A stretch of DNA of 64,000 nucleotides, taken from the NCBI RefSeq assembly GCF_002127535.1, contig NZ_MUBJ01000014.1, positions 60,927-124,926 of the forward strand, read 5' to 3'. The notes under the pieces are model-generated. The model saw only the letters and a list, made by a program, of their open reading frames with translations, was not told the origin of the DNA and made no database searches. The position numbers and the translations under genes were made by a program. Positions 22,709 to 31,789 of the stretch are shown in pieces. The first letter of the stretch is position 1. Every line of letters begins with the position of its first letter. The DNA is from Xenorhabdus vietnamensis. GTDB lineage: Bacteria > Pseudomonadota > Gammaproteobacteria > Enterobacterales > Enterobacteriaceae.

Positions 22709-25700
22709 TTATTCCACGATACATATAACAAATGCTTGAAGAGTATTACCATCTGATATTAATGGAACCTCTCTACCAGTAGCTGTATCATATACAAAAT
22801 ACTTTCCTAGTTCATTACGACTTCTTAGCATCTTAATATAAGAACTTGTTTTACTTATCGGACCAATGTCATCCAAAATACCAAATTTATAAGAATTTGG
22901 AAAATCATCAGATAATGCGGTGCCTGTTCCTGATGAGACCAACTGAGAAACAGTAGGTGAGTGCCCTGTTTCTCCATCGTATTTAAGATTCTCACAATTG
23001 TGTTCATCATTCATTGGATAAGTAAAAGTGTAACCAGGTGAATATGAAAATAGTCTACGAGGATAAGTTATATAAGTATATTTACGCTTTGTTCCATTGT
23101 TTTTCTTGACATTAATAGTAATTCTGGCTTGTCCCGGAGCCTGAAATGTTATCAATCCGGTGTTATTATCTATTGTAACTGGATCCCACTTGCCACCTAT
23201 CTTTTTCACATTATAACTGGGAGTATCACCAGGCTTGACTAGTTCCTCACCTGTAATTGATCTCAATTCAGCTATCAGGTTATCGGTAAACACATTATAT
23301 GGTCTGTTCTGCTCTTTAAATAGTTGGCTAGCAGATTTATCTGGTTGATTTGTTGTTCTATCAAATCGATAAACCATTAAAGCCACTGGCTCCGGTGTAG
23401 GCTCAAAGCTAACTTTTTTATTAGCATCTTGAAACAACTTACTACCATGTAATCCAGTCATATTTAATGTTACTTTTATATTATCAATACCCACATAGCT
23501 TTTCAATGTTGCATATAAATACCCTCTTCCATCTGTCTTATTCTCTTTATCCCATTCGAGTGGCGGTACTTCAGAGTCGTCAATATTACTATGATCTCGT
23601 GCCCATGTTACATCACTGAATTGATGATTAATAATTGCATCTTTCTTTTGTTTATCAACGATCTTCGCTCTGTATTTATATAATGATTTCCCATCACCAA
23701 ATAACGGGTGTTGAGGATCAAAATTTTCATCTTTACCTGATATCTCTACACGATAGACCTCAACACTTGCAATTTCATACTCTACTTGTGGCGATGCAAA
23801 ATTTACAGGCTCTGAACATTGCTCTGTCGAAGGCTCATTAACAATAGCAAGACAAGCCTGTGCACCTTTCACAACAGGATTTTTCTGATTACTTACCAAT
23901 TGTACTGTTGCTTTTCCATCAGGTTGACCAACGACCTGATCTTTCAACCAAGTTTTGTTTTTGTCCGTACCCTGTGGATAACTTGGACTCCATATAAGAT
24001 CTGCTTTTGTATAAGGTGTACCATCTAAATTGGATACTTCAGCAATAAAGCTATAATGGTCTGTCCCATTTGGAGAAACAGTTCCACTCTTTTGGCCTGA
24101 TTTTAAAATTGGCTTCTGGATTTTTGGCCATTGGAATTCTACATCTACAGTATTTGTTCCTTGCACGCTTACCTCATCAACAGAGGCTACTACTGTAATC
24201 TTATTAGCTTTAGTACTGGTCAATGTTGTAGTAGCTTGACCATTATTACCTGTAGTACTGCTTGTTGAAGATATTGTTACACCTTCTTGATTAGGATTTT
24301 TTAAGGCCCAATTAACTTTTTTATTGGCCTCAGGTTTATTATTAATATCCTTGATTACTGCCGTCAAAGTATAGGTTTGATGAACCGTTATAATTTTTTG
24401 GTGGGGATCAATACTAAGCGAAATCTTTGCAGGCTTGAAAAGAACAGGGTTTGCTGATTTTTTTTGATGCTCTTCAATCGAAAGAGTAACAGTGACATTA
24501 TCTACTGGCTCAGAGCTCGTCAGTGTTGCAGTTAATTGCCCTTCACCATCAGTTTTGTCACCATTAGATACTAATTTCAAAGTCGAAATCTCTTTATGAT
24601 CGTGATCCCATTTTACATTAGTGATTAATGTGTTTGGTGGGACTGGATTATTACTGCCATCCAAAACAACAGCTTTATAGGTATAAGCCTGGGTGCCATC
24701 CGCTGTTAAAGGGGCTGTCATATTGTTTGGCAATGAAATTTTTATCTTATCCACATAAAAACGTGAAGTATCTTCTCCAAAACTCACTGTCCCCACTTGC
24801 GTTTTCGGCATACCATCCATTTGCAGGAATACTTTTACATCTTTGATAGGCTTAGAACTGGTTAAAGCGGCTTGTAATTGCCCTTTATCATTGGTTTTTG
24901 ATGTTTTTTCGGGTTTTCCCCACTGTAGCCCTGATTGTTCACCAATCTCCGGTTCAGTTGTCCATTGAACATTATCAAGTGTAACCTGAGCTAAAGGCTG
25001 GTTACCCACGGTATCGGAGGTTATCACGGGGGTAAAGAGATAAGCTTTTTTACCATCAGCAGGTAATGTTTCTGTAGGATTGACTTCTTTTTCTTTCACT
25101 ACAAATGGCCTGACAATTAAGGTCACTGTTTCATGATGAGAAACTGTTTTTGTATTACTATTCTCAAATATGTTGAAACTAATAGGATAATTGTTGGATT
25201 TCCCAGTGCTAAGTTGATATATCGGGAATGTAATTGAAATTTTATTCCCCTTAACATCTAACTTTCCGCCATCTTTGATAAATTTGGCAAAACCCTCATT
25301 TTTTTGCTCTTCAATTTTATTGTTCGGGTTATTAGTGGCTGGTATTGTTTTTTCTTCGTGACTGTAACCCATTAAAGTGGGTGGTATAGAAAGTTGAGTA
25401 ATGGATTGTTTTATATGATCAAGCACAATATTGTTATTTCTTTCCACTAAGTCATAACGACTGCCTGCCAATGTACGCATTGCAGCTACGTTTTCTGGTG
25501 ATAATTGAGTACTGAGAGGAACCCCCAGTTTATAATTGAAATTAGCCAAAAATTGCGTTTCCGTGTGGCCGCTTTCACCCTGTTTATAATCCACACCCAT
25601 TGTTACCAGTGGGATCGGAGTATAAGTTAAACCTAGTTTAGCCAGACTCGGATTTTTCTGTCTGGTATCACGATTAAATAAGGTAACGTTATCACCGAAA

Positions 25701-26500
25701 TATTGTTCGTATGTTAGTTTAGCGCCAAGATTGGGATAAGCGGGCAGGAAAAATTCACCGTTAATATCATAACCATTTGCCGGACGTTCATGATAATACT
25801 TAAAATTCCGTGATTCTTGTAATCCACTCAAACGATAATAAATATTGGCGGAGAGTTTGATATAATCGCCCCACATTTCACCTCCCAAACCTAAACGTTG
25901 GTTTTTTCCCGTCAGGTCATGATCATAAAAAGTATTCAGGCCATACATCCAACTCTGATAAAAATAACGCCCACCTAAACCTACGTTAATGGTATTGCGA
26001 CTGTCTTTGTTACGATAACCCAATTGGGAGAAAATCAGCCAGTCTATTTTATTATCATAAAGTGGCAGTAATAGATCGAGTGAGTTATTTTCCAGCGTTC
26101 CCTTTTTATCCAGACCAAAGTTAATTCTGGCAGTACCAAACTGTGATAACCATTTTTGAGTTTCGGAAGAAATAGTGCTGTTGAATTTACCCAATGCATA
26201 AGATTTAGCTTGCTCTGCTAAATCCGAAGGAGAAGATAATAGGATATTGCCTACAGTCTGAATATTTCTGGCAATTAAACCTGGGGTGTCAGACTCTGAA
26301 ATATCATTGGCATTTTTATTAACAGTTTCATTACTTAGTTGATTAACTCGAATATCTATATTATTCTTACCTTCTGAATTTCTCATGTATATTTTGTTAG
26401 TTTTGTCATTTCCATCTGCAAAAGCACTAATTATAGAAGACGGAAGAAATAATATGTAAAAAAAAATTAAAAAACGAATAATAATCATATATGAAGACAT
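22709..26500 (-). CDS. inverse autotransporter adhesin (intimin/invasin family)
   Basis: A 1263-residue outer-membrane adhesin. A signal peptide (about 1-28) is followed by a linker and the inverse-autotransporter beta-domain (about 95-360; marks include NVGLGGRYF, YGLNTFYDHDLTG, HRLGLG-like QRLGLGGEMW, GDYIKLSANIYYRLS and YDINGEFFLPAYP). The passenger has five Ig-like Big_1-type repeats at roughly 475-575, 580-690, 692-788, 795-905 and 912-1033. Each has a DGxGQxxAxLTS-type signature. A Big_2-like module (1040-1133) and a unique C-terminal domain (1145-1263) follow. Cys1169 and Cys1260 could form the disulfide typical of C-terminal lectin-like tips. No LysM domain is seen. The family binds host or biofilm ligands. 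The ligand here is unknown. Confidence 0.9.
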   Translation of the reverse strand: MSSYMIIIRFLIFFYILFLPSSIISAFADGNDKTNKIYMRNSEGKNNIDIRVNQLSNETVNKNANDISESDTPGLIARNIQTVGNILLSSPSDLAEQAKSYALGKFNSTISSETQKWLSQFGTARINFGLDKKGTLENNSLDLLLPLYDNKIDWLIFSQLGYRNKDSRNTINVGLGGRYFYQSWMYGLNTFYDHDLTGKNQRLGLGGEMWGDYIKLSANIYYRLSGLQESRNFKYYHERPANGYDINGEFFLPAYPNLGAKLTYEQYFGDNVTLFNRDTRQKNPSLAKLGLTYTPIPLVTMGVDYKQGESGHTETQFLANFNYKLGVPLSTQLSPENVAAMRTLAGSRYDLVERNNNIVLDHIKQSITQLSIPPTLMGYSHEEKTIPATNNPNNKIEEQKNEGFAKFIKDGGKLDVKGNKISITFPIYQLSTGKSNNYPISFNIFENSNTKTVSHHETVTLIVRPFVVKEKEVNPTETLPADGKKAYLFTPVITSDTVGNQPLAQVTLDNVQWTTEPEIGEQSGLQWGKPEKTSKTNDKGQLQAALTSSKPIKDVKVFLQMDGMPKTQVGTVSFGEDTSRFYVDKIKISLPNNMTAPLTADGTQAYTYKAVVLDGSNNPVPPNTLITNVKWDHDHKEISTLKLVSNGDKTDGEGQLTATLTSSEPVDNVTVTLSIEEHQKKSANPVLFKPAKISLSIDPHQKIITVHQTYTLTAVIKDINNKPEANKKVNWALKNPNQEGVTISSTSSTTGNNGQATTTLTSTKANKITVVASVDEVSVQGTNTVDVEFQWPKIQKPILKSGQKSGTVSPNGTDHYSFIAEVSNLDGTPYTKADLIWSPSYPQGTDKNKTWLKDQVVGQPDGKATVQLVSNQKNPVVKGAQACLAIVNEPSTEQCSEPVNFASPQVEYEIASVEVYRVEISGKDENFDPQHPLFGDGKSLYKYRAKIVDKQKKDAIINHQFSDVTWARDHSNIDDSEVPPLEWDKENKTDGRGYLYATLKSYVGIDNIKVTLNMTGLHGSKLFQDANKKVSFEPTPEPVALMVYRFDRTTNQPDKSASQLFKEQNRPYNVFTDNLIAELRSITGEELVKPGDTPSYNVKKIGGKWDPVTIDNNTGLITFQAPGQARITINVKKNNGTKRKYTYITYPRRLFSYSPGYTFTYPMNDEHNCENLKYDGETGHSPTVSQLVSSGTGTALSDDFPNSYKFGILDDIGPISKTSSYIKMLRSRNELGKYFVYDTATGREVPLISDGNTLQAFVICIVE

Positions 26501-26947
26501 ACATAGATACCTCAGAATGTTTTATTTGAAGTTAATTCACCACTTATTATTAATTAATATGCATGAGTGATAACTTCCCCCTTACTTCATATAGTACACA
26601 AACCTAATTAGTAGTAATTAAAAATTATTATCAATTAATAACTAAATGTTATCACATGATTTTTTGTTCTCGCAAACAACAAATTAGCATACGTTAAATT
26701 CACATCCACAAATCATATTAAATTCATAATTTCATCATTGTGATAACCAACCCTAATATTTAGGGAATCACAAATCGCACCTACTTCCTTGTAAATAACA
26801 TCAAAAATGGCTGCTGTTACCACCACTCGGTATTAAGGTGATAGCTTATTTTCATTAGTCACTCAATTTTTTTTTATTTATATTAACCACTCTTCTTTCA
26901 GGATTAGTATTTTCTATTATTATTAAAAACATAAGGACTTAATTATC
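26501..26947. other. 447-bp AT-rich divergent regulatory region
   Basis: It separates the autotransporter and the RCC1-like gene, which are transcribed away from each other, so it must hold both promoters. No gene is seen. It contains the palindrome CCCTAATATTTAGGG (26751-26765), which resembles one just upstream of glnA (28943-28955). Confidence 0.5.
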
Positions 26948-28774
26948 ATGAGCGAAAATTATTTACTCCCACCTCCTATTTTACCTCAAGCCCAAAATGG
27001 CGTTCTGGATAAATCTAAATTAAATGGAGAAAAGATTAAGGTTAATGTATCAACATCTCCTCCCCTTAATCTCTCTGATGGTGACTCGGTTACAGTTTCA
27101 TTTACTGATGACAATAATGAATCTGTCACCTCTACAAAGCAGCTACAAGGTACCATTGGCCCTTTTATCAAATTTGATTTTTCTACTGATATGCTTCCAA
27201 AAAAATATAAGGTAGGTTATACAGTTGACGACGTCATCGGAGACAACCCTATTTACTCGCAACAAGTTAATATCAACGTTATCAATGGCACGTCGACAAA
27301 CCCACCAAACCCATCAGACAAAGAACCCTTTATCGTTATGGGTGCTCGTTATGCTGATCTTGCTGTAGCTAATGGGCTTAAAGCACCACAGCGGCTGACT
27401 GCTTGGACTAAAGATGGTAAGCCATATCTAGTAACATGGACTTATATAGGTGGAGTACCATCATTCACTTCTCCTTTTTCAAGTAGTAATTCCCCATTTT
27501 TCTATGATTCAGCTCCGTGGCTTCCCATTAGTGTGAGTGACGGTACTAACACTCTCAAAATAAACCCAATCAATGTGTTTGGTAACGGTGGTACGCTAGG
27601 TCTTCCAAAGAACGTTTGGAACGATCCAATGGAAGATCAATATGCCTCTGCTTTTGCTGTGCTACTCAATGACAACACCATGGTTGGTTGGGGAGGAAGC
27701 TTTGGTAGTTCCTATGTTCAACCTGGAGTTAAAACCATTACCACAAATGGCCCCTCTTATGCCGGGCTTAATATGGATTCAGAAAATAACTTATGGTGTC
27801 ATGGTCAGTCTTATAATAATCCTATGCCTACTGGTTTCTTTGATGATGTGGGAGCAGGTGCAAATAGCTTTTTTGCCGTCTCGAAAACTACGGCAGAAAT
27901 GAGAGTCTGGGGAGCAATACCTTATACTTTTCCTTTTCCTTATCCTGGAGATGGGAAGAATGCTTTTGTAGGAAATAGTTTTGCTACTGCTCTATATAAT
28001 CCTAATACGGGACAGATACAAAATTGGTGGGGTCCATCACCGAGTAACTGGACTGTAACCCCACCTTTTTCTTCTACTATTCCGAAACCACGTTACCTTA
28101 CATCAATGTCAAGGGGATTCGCCGTTATAGACGAAAGTGGTGATATTTCTACTTGGGGTGATCCGGATATGTTTAGCGGTTTTCAGCCCCCATCTCAAGA
28201 TTTTATACAAGTTGCTGCAACTCCTCCCTATATTGTTGATTCGGGTATGCCAACCGGTAATGTAGCAATTCACCGTGATGGTAAAGGATATGGTTGGTGT
28301 GGCATGATGGCAGAGGGTTCGGACGGTAAGAAGGATTTGAGCAAAGATGACTTGCCAGACTTGCTTAATGCAGTAGATATAGCAACCACTAGACAACAAT
28401 TTCTTATACTAACAGGCACCGCCCCACATAGCGCAGTATATGCTGCTGGACTTGACCCGAGTGACGACGACCCAGTGATCCAGGAATTTCTGGCTCTCAA
28501 AAATGCGGTTCAAATAACTTGCTCAGCTACTGCATCTGCGGCATTAAGGCTAGACGGTACCGTATTAACCTGGCAATATCCTGAACTGGGTAACTTTAGC
28601 TTAGTACCCCAACCTGAAATGCATAATGTAAGGGCCATCTACGCAACAGGGACAGCATTTCTTGCTCTGACAGCAGATAACAAAGTTTACACCTGGGGTG
28701 GCTCTGATGGTGGCGGGGATAGCAGTGAAGTACAAGCTCTGTTCGATGGTAAACTGACCTACTATATGGATTAA
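26948..28774 (+). CDS. RCC1-like beta-propeller protein with N-terminal Ig-like module
   Basis: A 608-residue protein. Residues about 28-110 look like one Ig-like sandwich (IKVNVSTSPPLNLSDGDSVTVSF). From about residue 120 there are repeated blades ending in W-G motifs (VGWGGSFG, RVWGAIPY, STWGDPD, GYGWCGM, LTWQYPE, YTWGGSDGG), spaced about 50 residues and preceded by AxxxDG/LxxDN turns. This is the RCC1/alpha-tubulin-suppressor pattern of a propeller. No signal peptide is present. RCC1-like repeats usually mediate protein contacts, and bacterial versions include secreted effectors; a specific role cannot be assigned. AAGGA lies 11 nt before the ATG. It is less AT-rich than the three paralogs. 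It shares the leaderless state with them, so it may belong to the same system. Confidence 0.75.
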   Translation: MSENYLLPPPILPQAQNGVLDKSKLNGEKIKVNVSTSPPLNLSDGDSVTVSFTDDNNESVTSTKQLQGTIGPFIKFDFSTDMLPKKYKVGYTVDDVIGDNPIYSQQVNINVINGTSTNPPNPSDKEPFIVMGARYADLAVANGLKAPQRLTAWTKDGKPYLVTWTYIGGVPSFTSPFSSSNSPFFYDSAPWLPISVSDGTNTLKINPINVFGNGGTLGLPKNVWNDPMEDQYASAFAVLLNDNTMVGWGGSFGSSYVQPGVKTITTNGPSYAGLNMDSENNLWCHGQSYNNPMPTGFFDDVGAGANSFFAVSKTTAEMRVWGAIPYTFPFPYPGDGKNAFVGNSFATALYNPNTGQIQNWWGPSPSNWTVTPPFSSTIPKPRYLTSMSRGFAVIDESGDISTWGDPDMFSGFQPPSQDFIQVAATPPYIVDSGMPTGNVAIHRDGKGYGWCGMMAEGSDGKKDLSKDDLPDLLNAVDIATTRQQFLILTGTAPHSAVYAAGLDPSDDDPVIQEFLALKNAVQITCSATASAALRLDGTVLTWQYPELGNFSLVPQPEMHNVRAIYATGTAFLALTADNKVYTWGGSDGGGDSSEVQALFDGKLTYYMD

Positions 28775-28819
28775 GATGATATCTGATACCAGAATAATAA
28801 TCAGTTCATTCTAAACCAG

Positions 28820-28865
28820 AAGGCGTAATCAACGTTGATGTTATATAACAGATTGCGCCTTATTG
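28820..28865 (+). terminator. terminator of the RCC1-like gene
   Basis: AAGGCGTAATC and GATTGCGCCTT pair over 11 bp (one T-G wobble) 45 bp after the stop codon. The T-run is weak (TATTGCTT), so strength is uncertain. Confidence 0.6.
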
Positions 28866-28909
28866 CTTACATATATTGATTAAATATACATATTGATTAA
28901 ATACTCAAT

Positions 28910-28938
28910 TGCATCATTATAGTGCAATTCTATTGCAC
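28910..28938 (+). promoter_or_regulatory. overlapping NtrC enhancer sites upstream of glnA
   Basis: Two 17-bp dyads overlap: TGCATCATTATAGTGCA (28910-28926) and GTGCAATTCTATTGCAC (28922-28938). Both keep the TGCA/GTGCA ends of NtrC enhancers such as TGCACTATATTGGTGCA of E. coli glnA. They lie about 110-150 bp upstream of the expected sigma-54 transcription start, the usual enhancer distance. Confidence 0.7.
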
Positions 28939-29040
28939 CAATCCCTAATTTAGGGCAAGTATATTTAAAAACTATCCTCTTTCCCCATGATTTTTTAGCC
29001 GCTAAATATCAACATATTGATATTAAATAATTTATTAATA

Positions 29041-29057
29041 TTGGCACACTTTTCGCA
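29041..29057 (+). promoter_or_regulatory. sigma-54 promoter of glnA (glnAp2)
   Basis: TTGGCACACTTTTCGCA carries the -24 GG and -12 GC elements at exact spacing and nearly equals E. coli glnAp2 (TTGGCACAGATTTCGCT). Transcription should start about 12 nt downstream, leaving a leader of about 100 nt. Confidence 0.92.
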
Positions 29058-29173
29058 TTTCTATTTGCAATAACGGTTTTGTAAAAATTGATCGTATAGA
29101 AATGCCATTTAAGATAAAGCGATATCCTTCTTGCATCGTTCTATCAGGCTGACGTAACCCAGGAGAGTTCAGT

Positions 29174-30583
29174 ATGTCCATTGAGCATGTTTTGTCCATG
29201 ATTGAAGAACATCAGGTGAAGTTTATTGACTTACGTTTTACTGATACCAAAGGTAAAGAGCAGCATATTACCATCCCAGCCCACCAGATTGATGAAGACT
29301 TCTTTGAAGATGGCAAAATGTTTGATGGCTCCTCCATCGGTGGATGGAAAGGTATTAATGAGTCCGATATGGTGTTAATGCCTGATCCAAGCACTGCTAT
29401 GCTTGATCCATTCTTTAGTGATACCACACTGATTATACGTTGCGATATTTTAGAACCCGGCACCATGCAAGGCTATGGCCGTGACCCTCGTTCCATCGCC
29501 AAACGGGCGGAAGATTTCCTGTGTGCAAGTGACATCGCAGATACGGTGTTATTTGGGCCAGAGCCAGAGTTTTTCCTGTTTGATGATGTCCGGTTCGGCA
29601 GTTCTATCTCCGGCTCTTATTACCATATTGATGATATTGAGGCGGCATGGAACAGTGGTACACGTTATGAAAATGGTAATAAAGGCCATCGTCCGGGCGT
29701 TAAAGGCGGCTATTTTCCTGTGCCTCCCGTGGACTCTTCTCAGGATCTACGTTCAGCCATATGCCTGACGATGGAAAAAATGGGTCTGATAGTTGAAGCT
29801 CATCACCATGAAGTCGCTACTGCCGGGCAAAACGAAGTTGCTACCCGCTTCAATACGATGACCAAAAAGGCAGATGAAACCCAGATTTATAAGTATGTGG
29901 TTCATAACGTTGCCCATGAATTCGGCAAGACCGCCACATTCATGCCAAAACCGCTGGTAGGCGATAACGGTTCAGGTATGCACTGTCATATGTCGCTGTC
30001 CAAAAATGGCACTAACCTATTTGCCGGTGATAAATATGGTGGTTTGTCTGAACTGGCTCTGTACTATATCGGGGGCATCATCAAACATGCTCGCGCACTG
30101 AATGCCTTCACTAACCCAACCACTAATTCATACAAACGATTGGTGCCGGGTTTTGAAGCTCCGGTCATGTTGGCTTACTCTGCCCGCAATCGCTCCGCCT
30201 CTATCCGTATTCCGGTTGTGGCCAGTGCGAAAGCCCGCCGTATTGAAGTTCGTTTCCCAGACCCCGCAGCGAATCCTTATCTGGCTTTCTCTGCCCTATT
30301 GATGGCAGGTCTGGATGGCATCATCAACAAAATCCATCCCGGTGATGCAATGGATAAGAATTTATATGACCTGCCGGCTGAGGAAGCACAGGAGATCCCA
30401 ACCGTAGCGTCTTCTCTGGAAGAAGCAATGGCTGCTTTAGATGCCGATCGTGAGTTCCTGACTCGCGGTGGTGTTTTCACTGATGATGCGATTGATGCTT
30501 ATATCAAATTACAGCAAGGTGAGATTGAGCGTGTCCGCATGACGCCACATCCTCTGGAATTTGAACTCTATTACAGCGTGTAA
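29174..30583 (+). CDS. glnA: glutamine synthetase type I
   Basis: Makes glutamine from glutamate, ammonia and ATP as a dodecamer. The 469 residues equal E. coli GlnA. Visible are the latch motif [16 protein letters not shown], the metal and glutamate sites PEPEFFLFD and [12 protein letters not shown], and the ATP site [10 protein letters not shown]. The adenylylation site is the tyrosine in NLYDLPAEE (Tyr397 in E. coli), so control by GlnE is expected. The upstream sigma-54 promoter and NtrC sites mean induction under nitrogen limitation. It leads glnA-glnL-glnG, with an attenuating terminator before glnL. Confidence 0.97.
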   Translation: MSIEHVLSMIEEHQVKFIDLRFTDTKGKEQHITIPAHQIDEDFFEDGKMFDGSSIGGWKGINESDMVLMPDPSTAMLDPFFSDTTLIIRCDILEPGTMQGYGRDPRSIAKRAEDFLCASDIADTVLFGPEPEFFLFDDVRFGSSISGSYYHIDDIEAAWNSGTRYENGNKGHRPGVKGGYFPVPPVDSSQDLRSAICLTMEKMGLIVEAHHHEVATAGQNEVATRFNTMTKKADETQIYKYVVHNVAHEFGKTATFMPKPLVGDNGSGMHCHMSLSKNGTNLFAGDKYGGLSELALYYIGGIIKHARALNAFTNPTTNSYKRLVPGFEAPVMLAYSARNRSASIRIPVVASAKARRIEVRFPDPAANPYLAFSALLMAGLDGIINKIHPGDAMDKNLYDLPAEEAQEIPTVASSLEEAMAALDADREFLTRGGVFTDDAIDAYIKLQQGEIERVRMTPHPLEFELYYSV

Positions 30584-30638
30584 TGCTGGTATAGCCAAAT
30601 AGATCCCGAATTTATTTTTTGTTGCCGTGAAACTTTTT

Positions 30639-30664
30639 AGCCCATCTTTGGATGGGCTCTTTTC
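30639..30664 (+). terminator. terminator between glnA and glnL
   Basis: AGCCCATC-TTTG-GATGGGCT forms an 8-bp stem with a 4-nt loop followed by CTTTTC. It would limit read-through from the strong glnA promoter into the regulator genes, as in E. coli. Confidence 0.85.
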
Positions 30665-30677
30665 ACGAATGCTACAA

Positions 30678-30694
30678 TGCACCAAAAAAGTGCA
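30678..30694 (+). promoter_or_regulatory. NtrC operator just before glnL
   Basis: TGCACCAAAAAAGTGCA is a 17-bp NtrC-type dyad ending 8 bp before the glnL start. E. coli has a similar site where NtrC represses glnLp; the same role is inferred. Confidence 0.8.
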
Positions 30695-30702
30695 GGAATT
30701 GA

Positions 30703-31752
30703 ATGGCAATGGCTGATTTTACCAACGCAGAACAGATTCTAGATTCACTGATAAACAGCGTATTGGTGCTGGATAACAATTTAGTTATCCGCTATGCCAA
30801 TCATTCTGCTCTGCAACTTCTGGCGCAGAGTACACATAAATTATTCGGTACTCCGCTTCCGGTTTTATTTAGTTATATTTCGCTGGATACAGAGTTGATG
30901 CGATCAAGTTTGATTAATGGTCATGGATTTACTGATAACGAAGTCATTCTGGTCATCAATAATCATTCTCATGTGATGTCGCTCAGTGCCCAACCAATTT
31001 CCGAGCAGTCTATTCTGCTGGAACTGGCGCCTATGGACAGTCAACGCCGGTTAAGCCAAGAGCAGGTACAACAAGCACAGCAGGCGGCGGCTCGGGAATT
31101 GGTTCGGGGGCTGGCACATGAAATCAAAAACCCCCTTGGTGGACTACGGGGAGCCGCTCAGCTACTTGCCAAAGCCCTGCCCGATCCATCACTGAGGGAA
31201 TATACTCAGGTCATCATTGAACAGGCTGACAGACTACGCGCCCTTGTTGATCGATTACTGGGGCCACAGCATCCGGGAACACAAACCCGCCAAAGCATCC
31301 ATCATGTGGTCGAGCGGGTCTATCAATTGGTTTCTCTGGAAATGCCCGCAAATGTCACTCTGCTGAAAGATTATGATCCGAGCTTGCCCGAACTGTCCCA
31401 TTACCCTGACCAAATCGAGCAGGTATTACTGAATATAACCCGAAATGCCTTACAGGCACTGGGGAAAAAAGGCGGTACTATCACTCTGCGAACGCGAACT
31501 GCGTTCCAGATTACCTTACAGGGTGAGCGCTACCGCTTGGCGGCCAGAATTGATATTGAAGATAATGGGCCGGGTATTCCTCCCAATATTCAGGATACGC
31601 TTTTTTACCCCATGGTCAGTGGGCATGAAGGTGGAACTGGACTCGGGCTATCCATAGCACGTAATCTTGTCGATCAACATGCTGGCAAAATAGAATTTAC
31701 CAGTTGGCCGGGGCATACGGAGTTTTCCATTTATCTGCCTATCAAGAAATAA
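30703..31752 (+). CDS. glnL: nitrogen sensor kinase NtrB
   Basis: A 349-residue soluble histidine kinase/phosphatase that, with PII, sets the phosphorylation of NtrC. It has an N-terminal PAS domain (about 10-110), the H-box [18 protein letters not shown], and the ATPase motifs N (ITRNALQAL), G1 (DNGPGIP) and G2 (GGTGLGLS). The length and the N-terminal alignment with E. coli NtrB support the ATG at 30703 rather than the one six bases later. An NtrC-type operator overlaps its leader. Confidence 0.96.
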   Translation: MAMADFTNAEQILDSLINSVLVLDNNLVIRYANHSALQLLAQSTHKLFGTPLPVLFSYISLDTELMRSSLINGHGFTDNEVILVINNHSHVMSLSAQPISEQSILLELAPMDSQRRLSQEQVQQAQQAAARELVRGLAHEIKNPLGGLRGAAQLLAKALPDPSLREYTQVIIEQADRLRALVDRLLGPQHPGTQTRQSIHHVVERVYQLVSLEMPANVTLLKDYDPSLPELSHYPDQIEQVLLNITRNALQALGKKGGTITLRTRTAFQITLQGERYRLAARIDIEDNGPGIPPNIQDTLFYPMVSGHEGGTGLGLSIARNLVDQHAGKIEFTSWPGHTEFSIYLPIKK

Positions 31753-31789
31753 CCGATCAAAAAAACCGATCAGGAAGTAGAGGGTGACA

